Shown piece after piece: positions 46,075-56,200 of a DNA stretch of 60,000 bases (positions within the stretch are counted from its first letter, which is position 1; every line of letters starts with the position of its first letter). The position numbers and the translations under genes were made by a program. Origin of the DNA: Takakia lepidozioides (Eukaryota > Streptophyta > Takakiopsida > Takakiales > Takakiaceae). Under the pieces are notes generated by a model, which searched no databases, was not told where the DNA came from, and worked only from the letters and a program-made list of their open reading frames with translations. Where the stretch lies: the NCBI GenBank assembly GCA_030704615.1, contig CM060734.1:18602001-18662000 (forward strand). The letters are read 5' to 3'.

Positions 46075-48205
46075 GTGAATGATAATCTCCCTATGGATGT
46101 TGCAAACCCTCAAATTTTGAGATGCATTGTTTGCAGATCTGACACAGCTTCTAGTAGCGTACTTGATCAGCGAAGTGCACTTAGGAAGGGACTAGTCAAG
46201 TATACCAAGAAGCATGGTATCACCGCTATGCACACACATATTCAAAATGTTCATCCCCATTTGTTGGCTATGAGGAAAAATCAACTCGTGGAGAAGAAAA
46301 GTGACGACACACGTTTGCCATCAAAGAAACAACCCGCACCTACTGGCGCTGCCATCACAGCTTTCTTTGGTTCGAGTAATCCTTACTCAAAACGTGATGA
46401 TGCACAAGTGAAGTTTCTTGAAGACCTCACCTTGTACGTGTGCAAATGTTACAGGCCAATCTCAACGGTAGAAAATATATGGCTCAAGAGGTTAATCTTA
46501 CGTCAGTGTCCTCAAGTCGTGTTTCCCTCTCATCACATGTTTGTCGAGGAAACATTACCTGGCATGGTACATAAGATTATGGACCAGTACGTGTTGCCTT
46601 CTCTTGCGAATGCTAGCACTGTATCTGCAAGTTTTGATTTGTGGATGAGCAGGGGTGGCGTGGATACATTTGCATTGGTTATAAATTTCTTGAGCGACAA
46701 ATGGGTTCCAGTACACTTAATAGTTGGACTGTTTGAGGTTTCAGATACACATGGAACTCCTATGGCAATCCAGCTTAAATCCATGCTTGATAAGTTTGGC
46801 CTCACCAAACGAGTAATTGCCTTTGTGAAGGATGAATGTGGCAATCTGGGAACCATGACAGCAGATCTCGAATCGATTGTCAATGTGAGCCATTGCAGAT
46901 TCAAAAAGTACACGAGGGTACTTGTTTTGGTCACGTTTTGTCCAAAGCAATCCAATATGCTACCGATGACAAAAAGGTATCAGCAAATCTGACAAGTGTC
47001 AGTATTAGTGATGCCCAAGCTACTTTGCAAAAGACCATAACGTGGACAAAAAAATCAGGCAAGGGGCAAAGGGAGTGGAAACAGACATGTATGGATATGC
47101 AGTTGAGGCCTCGCAAACTGAAAACTCCTGTAAAAAACGTTTTGCAAGCAAAGCGGTTATGTTTCAGGAAACTCTTGAGTTCAAGCAAGCGATCATTATA
47201 TGTTATGGTCGGCAAGTGTCACTTGCTTTGCAACAACGAGTTCCAAAACCTCAAGTTTGGGCGATTACAGAAGCAATTACATCTATCCTGAACCCAGTGG
47301 TAATAGCTTGTGTGTTGAATCAATCACGTGGACATTGGCTCCTATCTGACGCCCTCACTACGGCTATGACTGTGTGTGAACATGTGAGCTGAGATTGTTC
47401 GAGTTGAGAATGAGACTGAGCCTCCAGATGTGTTTGAGGCAGAGCTTCTTATTCTTCATAGTAGGTTGCGACAACAAGTAATTTATGTACTTGAGCCGTT
47501 TCTCAGATTTCTTGTGCTATTTGATAACAAGCAATCTCACAATATGCTCGCTATCATGTTAGATCCCCGCTTCAAGAATTTAAGGTGTGTAATTGAGTAT
47601 GCTGGTCGAGGTTCTACTATTGCATTAGTCTCTCAGTATGATGTGAACATTGTTGTTCCTTTATTAATGGTTTGTTTTGCATTCTTAAACCCTGCAACAA
47701 CTTCATCGATGGCACAAGGCTCATCTGGGGCAGAGATGGCTCATGTTGATGTCGATGAAGACAACATGCTGTTTGGTTCAAAGGCGACAAATGAGGAGTC
47801 CTCAAAAGCGCTTGTGAAAGGGAAATTGAACTTGTTCCGACGCTTGTCAATTCAGCCCAATGCGTGCACCGATCCTCTAGCATGGTGGAGAGCCATGAAA
47901 ACCAATTTCCAAATGTTGGATTTTTAGCAAAACAAATCCTTGGCATCCCAGGTTCTCAAATTGAGACTGAAAGAATTTTAGCATTGCTGGGGTTTTGACA
48001 GCACTCAAACGATGTCGTTTGCAAGTTGAGAATCTTGATCAAATGGTTATGGTGATCAAAAATTGGTCAGCTGATCCTCGCCAAAATTGTATGTTGCGAT
48101 TTTAAGGACTTCATGGAGGCCGAGGCAACCCTAGCCGATGACAACTATGTCATCTTAGAAGAGGCTGGTTTGTTTGAGGAATTGCAAACAGATGTAGATC
48201 ACTAA
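46075..48205 (+). pseudogene. hAT transposase with BED-type zinc finger, frameshifted
   Basis: The gene starts in the unique centre and runs into the right arm. The N-terminus has a C-x2-C...H-x5-H finger (CIVC, HTHIQNVH). Next come SASFDLWMSRGGVDTFALV and VIAFVKDECGNLGTMTADLE, the hAT catalytic core with its two visible Asp positions. Then follow a middle region, MLAIMLDPRFKNLRC, and the C-terminal dimerisation domain (ILGIPGSQIETERI, RCRLQVENLDQM). Frame breaks occur near 46885, 47110, 47385 (loss of one TG), 47895, 47980 and 48090. The product would be a DNA transposase. This copy cannot make a full protein. Confidence 0.88.
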
Positions 48206-48924
48206 GGTCTATCCATGGTCAATGTAATAGTAGCCACGTTGTAGGCTACTCTTTCATTGGACAATTGTAGATTAGAACATGTAGAGATGACAATGAATTA
48301 TAATAGTTGAAGTGCATCGTAATTATGTCTTTCTCAATTGATTGCCTCATGAGACTATTTATGTCATTGCGGAACCAAGAGGTTGGTTTATTGCTGCTCG
48401 ATACATCTTTGTCTTGGCTACCCCAGGTGGGTTGTGGCTGTCAATTTAATGGAAGGGAATCCTATAAGTAATAGGGTTGGGTTGCAGGTAAGGAGGTTGC
48501 ATAAGTTGTTGACTTCAAGAAAAGCTTAGATTGGGCTGTAATGGACCTGGGCAGGGCCAGGACTTTAGGGTCAGCCTGGAAATTAGGAATGTTGGTGAAC
48601 ATAGGTGCAGGGATTATGTTTATTGTTGCTATAGAGATTTTGCGGTGCACAGATCGTAGTATATATATTGATTAGCAAAAGTTTCAGCTACACATACAAT
48701 CCAAGCTTGAAATCTTCAATCTGTTGCTTAGATGTTGTTGTTACACAACCAAAGATTCTGCATACTAGTATATATGTCTGCTCATGTGTGTGGTGGCTTC
48801 GTGACAGAACGTTCACTCAAGTCAATGCACAATGGCCTGACACTGATGTGATGAGGAAAGAACTTGATGATCTCCAGGTGTACTCTCTCTCCCTCCCTCT
48901 CTCTTTCAGCCCAGACAACATTGT

Positions 48925-49213
48925 TCCCCCTCACTTCTGTTCACCAACTTTGAAAATCTTGAGGTTGGGCCTAAAGGCTTGGTCCTGTTGGGGTCTAATC
49001 GCCTGGCAGGTCACAGACAACAGGTTGATGCTTGTGTGATGGGCTTTCTAGAGGATACCAGGAAAACTTGAACTAATTGTCTTTATCAAGGTATGTCATA
49101 CTTCCGGAGGGAGCCCCTCACAAAAGTAGTGTCTGCTCCCTTTTTTCTGCCCAAACTGGGCTGGGGTTCTATGGCCACAAGGCTACGGCAAACACCGTCT
49201 TATGAGTACATTC
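48925..49213 (+). mobile_element. Divergent LINE 3' fragment, right arm
   Basis: Mirror copy of the fragment at 43954-44242. Because it is present in both arms, it was inserted before the inverted duplication. Confidence 0.75.
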
Positions 49214-51633
49214 TCACTTTAGGAGGTTGGACTCTGCTTGTTGTAAGAGACTTGAGGCACACAAATGATGATAGCCAGATTTAGCGCCTCCTAAAGACTT
49301 GAATTTGTGAGTAAGCACTTTGTCATTGTCAGGCACCTGATAGGACTGGGCAAACTTTGTAATGGCACTCCAACACAGTCGATTAGCAAAGATTGACACC
49401 GAGGTTGATGGTTTGCTGGTTCCACAATCTGAACCCAAGATCAATCTGGTGTGAAGAAGTGTTTAATCACAGGGTTATGTGCGGCAAGGTTGGACACTTG
49501 GCAGTATATGTGGATTACAAGTTTTTTCTGCAGCCTGTTACTTCATCTGTATCTTAAGACAACTCTGTTTTTCTTACATGCATGCTGACATGGAAGCATG
49601 TTGGTGGGTTCACTTGGTTGGATTTTTCCACTGCAGATCTTCCTGAGCACGAGATGGACAATACTACTCAACCTGCAGGCTGAAATATTTCGAGTGAATG
49701 GAAATCCTTTTTTTACTTCTTATTCCTTACCAGTTGGAAATGAAATAACGCTTAGCTTAGAAGTGGAAATGCCCAAGCAAGCCAATATCAACACTCTCAA
49801 TTGACCATCCCTGGGAGTGAAAGGGCAGAGTCCATTTGGGGTTCCAGAGTTGTTGTGGCGTTTCAGTGCGCTAGGGTATATGTCCATCCAACATCACCAT
49901 AGTGCTTGTGCTCGGGGAGGAGAGTCCAGCTACAGGGTATGGAGAGTTATGTATACAGTGGCACTGATATCATACTAGAAAGAATGCAACACTGCTGCCC
50001 TTGCCCCTAGCTTGAAGCAAATACAACAAATGTGTATGGCTTGTACATACCTTTGACATGCTTTCGCGGGTATTGGGATTCCAGCCGGTTGTGGGAATGA
50101 GTTAAAAGAAAGAGGAATGTCATCTACATACAATGGACTGATAGGCATGAACCCAGTGATTTTGTTTGTCATCTCCCTCCAACCAGTGGTGAAACTTAAC
50201 CCATCTTTCAAACTGTACAGTGTGGAGGACATTATTCAAGTCCTCATACTTTTCTGCCTGGAGTCACTTGAGTCAGACCGTGTTCTACTCTACTCTGAAA
50301 GGCATGCCCTTTTACGAGTATTGCCGGTGCTAGTGGTTCTTGCCACATCAGGTGAAAAGGAAGGCGAATCGGTCTTTAAGAAAATCAAAATCCCCCGGCT
50401 CATCAACATCTTCAAGGTCAAACATTTGATCTTTTGGGGGCGAATTGTTCTGTTTGATCTGGGAAGTGCATCATTTGTCTAGTTGGCATGCACTTGTTGA
50501 TTGGATGTGTTTGAAGAAATGTCGGAAGATTGCAGTATTTCCTTTTGTAAAAGAGCCCATTCTATGTATGTGCAGTGAGGGAAAGAGAGAGAAATTGAAA
50601 GGATTGTCCTATGAACAATTTGTTCTATTTCCTTAGTTGTGAAAGGTGCCTCTGCATGTTTAGGGAAAGGTGCCTTTGCTCGATGTTATGTTCACACAGC
50701 TGGGCTGGTTTGATATGAATGCGTGTGGGTTGCAGGCAGGTGCGTTGCATGTGGAGCGCTTGGAATTCAGCGATCATTACCATCTTATATGGAGGTCCTT
50801 GCATTCAATCAGTTGAGTTCAGGTTGAAGCGAGGCATTGTTTACAGGGGTTGATTAGAGAAGGTTAAGTGTTGCAGGGAGGTATCAATGCAGCCTTGGGG
50901 TTTAAGACAGGGGATGACTAGAGCGAGCATGTGTACGATATAGTCCATGAAAAGCTTTCAGCAAAGTCAGCAAAGGCCTTCAAAGCGAAGATTGACAACG
51001 ACTAATGTGTGAACATGTAGGTCCTGCTGCAATCTATGCAATTTTTGACAGATTTTTTTCATGCTTTGGTTGAACAAGCAAAGTAATAGATTAACACCCT
51101 ACTAGAATGCTGCATGGTTTTGTCCAGGAAAGGTGACCCCAGAAGTTGTGAGTGCAACAGTTGAATCCCTTCGGGTCGTACATAACTCCGACATACTTCA
51201 TGGAAGTTGGGTTTGGGCAGTAATCAGTTTTGCTGCTGGTTGCCATTGAGATGATTTCAGGCCCTTTGGTTTTCTCCATTCAAGATGCCTGTTGTGCAGG
51301 TCCAAGTTTTTGTGGAAGGGCCGAGAAAACTTGTAGTAGATGGCATGAAGACAATTCGAACAAATCGAAGGGAAACCAACCTCGAGCTGTGGATGAATTG
51401 GTTATAATAGAACACCGCATCGCTGATCCTTGGTCAAAATTTATCAATCCTAATTGAAATCAATGGAACTTAGTAAAAGGGTGTTGGCGAAGACCATGGC
51501 AGGCAGGCTTATAACCCTGGCTCTCTTCAAGTCACGCGGGCAGGTGTATCCGGGTGGTAGACAAGCCAAGGAGCTGGTGGACTTGAGAGCACTTTCAAGT
51601 CTATCGACTAGGACAGACTGTAGGTAGGAGTAA

Positions 51634-51971
51634 TTACATAGACTGGCTTGCAGAAGCAGCTAAGTATTTGTCTTTCATATGGCATTCTGTTGCTCGGTGT
51701 CCAACGGTCCCGCATTTATGACACCATGTTGCGTTTCTTGTGCTACTGGTCGATTGGCCGGACTCTTTGTTCTGGATGTCAAAAGTGGCCAAGAAATGGT
51801 TGGCTGGACTGCCGGAGATTCGGTCTCTGCAAATGCTACCTCCTTCTCCTTGGGATGGGTATCCTCTTCCTCCCTAAGTACAGTTTCCGCCACCTTTCGT
51901 GCGTCTGACTTCATGACTTTAAAGTTCAGATCTTCCTGTTCTAATGCCGATGTGGCTGACTCCGACGCCAC
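51634..51971 (-). pseudogene. Gag-like zinc-knuckle relic, right arm
   Basis: Mirror copy of the relic at 40869-41206, with substitutions (LEQEDLNFKVMKS, CHKCGTVGHRATEC). The zinc-knuckle residues remain. Confidence 0.5.
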
Positions 51972-52520
51972 ATACCCAGGGCCTTTCCCGAGGCTGGTGG
52001 ACGCAGTTATAGGATGTCATGCACACACAACTGCTGCACCCGGAGCCCTAGGGATGTCATGTGTGAATTGAGAAATACCCTATTCAATATATTATATGTA
52101 ACCGCCAATGGCATATATATCCGCCAATTTTAGGACACCCTAATCGTCATATTCATAACCGTCAAAATTTGAAGAATTTTGTAAAATAGATAACCGGTGG
52201 ATACTAAAATAAAAAAATTACCCTTATACATAACCATGGAGTGTGTCCATCCCAAAAATATTGAAGTAACCTTAACCGCCGGATATGTAAAATTCTTATA
52301 ACCGGCCAACACTGGTCAAAACGCCTTACTAATCCGGGTATACAGTGTAGTGCTAACCTTGATATATGGTACATATACATATACATACTCACCTCCCAAC
52401 CATCGGTTATCTATTTGCTCTATTTTGCAGAAATACCCTCTATGCGGTTATGTATACCTACTAACCGGGGTGGTAACCGACTCACTAACCAGGGTAGAGT
52501 GCTATACCCGGCCAACCCTG

Positions 52521-52528
52521 GTCTATAC
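52521..52528. repeat. Shared 8-bp target site GTCTATAC
   Basis: GTCTATAC occurs at 40514-40521, 52521-52528 and 53035-53042, each directly abutting a hAT-type terminus. The middle copy is the right duplication of the 12-kb element and the left duplication of the MITE. Confidence 0.85.
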
Positions 52529-53034
52529 CAGTGTTGGGCGGATATAGAGTCATCAGGATATCAATAATAGGATACCAACCCGGATATCAATGTATCTGGA
52601 TCCGGATCCGGCAACTATTTGATATCCGGCGGATACATAAAACCCGGAGCTCAACCGGATACAAGAAAATCAAATAAAATATTAATATTTTATTAGAATT
52701 TTAATAATTTAAATTGATTAAATGAAATTTAAAAACAATTGCGAGTAAATCTCAATAAAGTTAAATCAGGGCTACAATCCCCCCTGTTTAACAAAAAGTT
52801 ATATTTCATGATTATTTATATCCGGATTACTCTATAACCGCCGGATATTAAAATCTAAATATCCGGACTTATTTATATCGGGCAGATTTTTAAGAACTTA
52901 CACTATGCATAACTGGCGGTTATTAGAAATGCAAATTATTCTAATATCCGGATCCGCAGGATATATCATTCACTAATTTGTCAAGTATCCGGACCCGGCG
53001 GATATTAAAAAAAACTAAGAATCGCCCAACACTG
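52529..53034. mobile_element. 506-bp hAT MITE
   Basis: The element starts CAGTGTTGGGCG and ends CGCCCAACACTG, perfect inverted ends, with GTCTATAC on both sides. It is non-coding, A/T-rich and full of GGATAT and ATCCGG repeats near the ends. It ends about 190 bp upstream of the UTP21 start codon. Confidence 0.9.
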
Positions 53035-53068
53035 GTCTATACGTCCAAGGGGATGAGACAAACGGATG

Positions 53069-53097
53069 AAACCCTAAGGGCTTAATCCCTAAACCCT
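53069..53097 (+). promoter_or_regulatory. Telo-box cluster upstream of UTP21
   Basis: AAACCCTAA lies at 53069-53077 and CCCTAAACCCT at 53088-53098, about 130-150 bp before the ATG. Telo-boxes are enriched in plant promoters of ribosomal-protein and ribosome-biogenesis genes, which fits the gene downstream. Confidence 0.5.
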
Positions 53098-53222
53098 GGA
53101 GTTTGGAAGGTGTCGTCGTCTGGTGTCGAGGCAAGCAGAGAGTTTACGATCGCCTGTGCACTGGAACATAATCACTGTTTGTTTGGTGGTTTGGTGGTTA
53201 TGTGTGCTGGGGTGGGGGCAGG

Positions 53223-56200
53223 ATGGGGATTTTTGAGCCATTTAGGGCAGTGGGATATATTACAGATGGAACTCCTTTCGCCGTCCAACGCAGAGGCATG
53301 GAGAATTTTGTTACAGTCAGTGTCGGGAAAGCTTGGCAAATTTACAATGTAAATCTCTTCTATCGTTTTCGGATTTCTAGATCTTTTTCAGCTGAGTGTG
53401 TTCTGAAATATGTTGCGTTTTGTACTAATGGCATGTGTTTTCTCTCTGTCGCGGGCTTGTGCAGTGTGCGAAGCTTACACTCGTATTCGTAGGTAAGAAT
53501 CTATCAAATAATGATCTAGCTTATTATTGTGTTGAGCTTATCTTTTACAATACGGAGCTCCTTCCTTCCTCTGTTACTAGGTGTCTTGAACGCACTCGCA
53601 TTTGATGGACAGATTTTTTCTGAGAAGGAGAGGGACTTGTGTGTCCGTGAATGCAATTTTGCCTAGAGCTAGCACTGGGTATGGTAGGCTTGGGGGACTG
53701 TAGATGCAAGACACAAATGAAGCTCTTGCCGAAATGACGCAGGGCCACAATTGCAGAAAAGGATTCGAGCGTTAGCTTCACATCGGGATTTCACTTATGC
53801 TGCGACGGGACGCCACATTGCTGTCTTCAAGCGTGCCCACCAGGTTAGTGTATGGGCACGCCCTTCCCTCCTTTATCCCTGTACAATACGAATCTATCTC
53901 TGGTCCCATGTCCGATCCCCATCTTCTGGCATCTAAGGGCAATCTTTGGCGTGCAGAGGGGAATATCTTGTCAAGTCATTGGACGAACTTGGTTTGGACA
54001 TTGCAAAACCAGTTGGCTGGACTCTTAGGTGGTCACATTCCCATAGAGACACAATTTTTGCCTGGCTTTGCTTCCCTCTTATAAAAACAGTTCAATTGTT
54101 GTAATAAGGAGGAATCTATGGCAACTTATCGGAGTGGGTTCTTCCAAGCCCAAGCTAAAGAAGGTATGGTATTCTTTCAGGGGCAAGTCTTCTTATACTG
54201 TGCGGTAAGGAGCTTCTAGCCACCAATTTTGTTGGCCTGTGCAATGTCAAATGCTAGTAAATGGGTAATTTGCTCTTTGCATTGGGATGTTGATTCTCAC
54301 ACGGTTGTGCAGGTAGCTACTTGGAGTGCACACAGCGGCAAAGTGACACTGCTTCTACCATTCGGGCAGCACATTTTGAGTGTTGGTGCTGACGGGCGTC
54401 TGCTCATATGGGTGGCTGTGGACACTGCGTCAGATGTGCCTGCGGAGCCAGTGGGAGAATTGAAGTTTCGGGACACCTTCACACCCACCTGCATCATGCA
54501 CCCTGATACTTACCTTAACAAAGTAATGTAATAGCTTTCCTCTTTGTCTGTCTGTTGTTGTTTGGATTTGTATGTGCCAATGCAAAGACAGTGCCACAGG
54601 CTAGTTTTGTGTGTTCATAGCCTCCTACCCTTTCGTCTCTCTTCTTCCCTCCATTACACTCGCTTTCTCTGAGCTCACAAATCCATACAGTTTTCAGACA
54701 TTGATGCAGGTGGTTGAAGGTTGCTTGGGGTGGCAGGTTTTAATTGGCAGTGAGGAGGGTTCCTTACAACTCTGGAACATCAGTACCCGCCAAATAGTAT
54801 ATGAATTTAAGGGCTGGTGTTCTCCTGTTCATTGCTGCGGATCTTCTCCAGCCCTTGATACTGTCGGAATTGGATGCAGCGACGGAAGAATCCATATTCA
54901 CAACCTCCGCTATGATGAGACAGTAGTGACTTTCTCTCACACAATCAGAGGGGCAATCACAGCTCTCTCCTTCCGGACAGGTACTATCAAACATTCCTGC
55001 AAATTACATGTGGGAGTGCCATCTTTGAAATTTATGAATCAGTATTAACCACCTTGTTTGATGTGGCATATCCAGATTGCACAAGCTAACCATCCATTGT
55101 GATGGTGATAAGTTCACCATCATGTGTGTCCTTCACTAGTCCATTGTGCTGATGGTAATTCATGTTGGCATCGGTTGCCTTTATCTATGAATGTTGAACA
55201 TCGTGTGAAATAGTTAGATATTATTGCGGAAATAGTTGATATTAATTAAGCCATTGCTTGGTTTTATGCAGATGTTTGTATATTAGGTGGGTGTTGCAGT
55301 AGGATTTCCTGCAATGGTCCTTCTCTCTCTCTTCTTTGTCCCATGAGCTGTATAAAGTCTTCTCTTTCTTTCTCTCTCCCTCCATTAAAGAAAGGTAGTG
55401 TCTGCTCCCTCTTGTTGGACCCAAAGTGGGCATGGGGTCTATGGTCACAAGACTACAGCAAATATCTTATGTGTACTCTCTCTCCATCTTGAGCAGCACT
55501 TAGGCATTCTTTGCTGGTGCTTTTATTTGTATTTTCAGTTCTTGTCTCCGGACATCCTGTATGCCATCTCTTCCATGTATGAGATTGTCATTGGCATGGT
55601 CAAGCGGGGGAATTCTCAGCAGAGGTGCATAGCAACATTGGGGTCAGGCTGCCCCTCTCACCTACCCTTTTCAGGATCTACATTGACACTTTGGAGTACA
55701 TCTCAAAAAACCATGGAGTTGGGGTGCCGTTGGATGGGGGACCACGCAATCAGATCTCCTCTACGCTGATGATGTTGCCCTCTTGGCACAATCTCCTGTC
55801 TTCCTGCAACGCCATGTTCACATCCTGGAAAAGTTCTCCAAAGACTATGGGCTGCAAGTCAATCTTAGCAAAATGAAGATCATGGTTTTTCAAGGGCCAG
55901 CGGACTGCAGATTCATCTTCAACCAAAAGGAAATTGAGATTGTCAAATCATACCGATATCTGGGTCTGGTTATCCACTCCCCCAAATTCCAGTTTGCATC
56001 AACTGCCCTGGACAGATTGACGAAGGGCAAGGCGGCCTCCATCCGCCTTCAGGCCCAATGCAAACAGATGCATCTGCGCCACCCCCAACCAAAAAGTGGC
56101 TATTGTTGTGAGTTCTGGGCACCTGGTGTCCCAGTTTCCTGGTGGGAAAAGAATCTGGAAAACCATTGCAGTCATCTTTCTTCCAAGCAATGCTTGGCGC

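Larger units (their letters stand above)
47178..52314 (+). repeat. Right arm of giant inverted repeat
   Basis: This is the reverse complement of 40522-45997. It lacks the ~326 bp present in the left arm, and it has small private deletions (2, 1 and 5 bp) in the transposase region plus scattered outer-arm substitutions. Its outer end is a hAT-type terminus. Confidence 0.95.
40522..52520 (+). mobile_element. ~12-kb palindromic hAT-type composite element
   Basis: The element begins CGGTGTTGGCCGG and ends CCGGCCAACCCTG. The ends are inverted repeats, and both are flanked by the perfect 8-bp duplication GTCTATAC (40514-40521 and 52521-52528), which is the hAT signature. Inside are a 5.5-kb left arm, a 1,180-bp centre and a 5.1-kb inverted right arm. 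The right arm ends at its own hAT-type terminus (CCGGCCAACACTG, 52314), leaving 206 bp before the outer terminus. The motif GGTTAT/ATAACC recurs near both ends, as expected for subterminal transposase-binding sites. The transposase inside is broken. Confidence 0.8.

Noticed and set aside
40522-52520. Palindrome as a pure assembly artefact
   Set aside because: The arms differ by a 326-bp segment, several small indels and substitutions, and the outer ends are flanked by a perfect 8-bp duplication. Long-read confirmation is still the decisive test.
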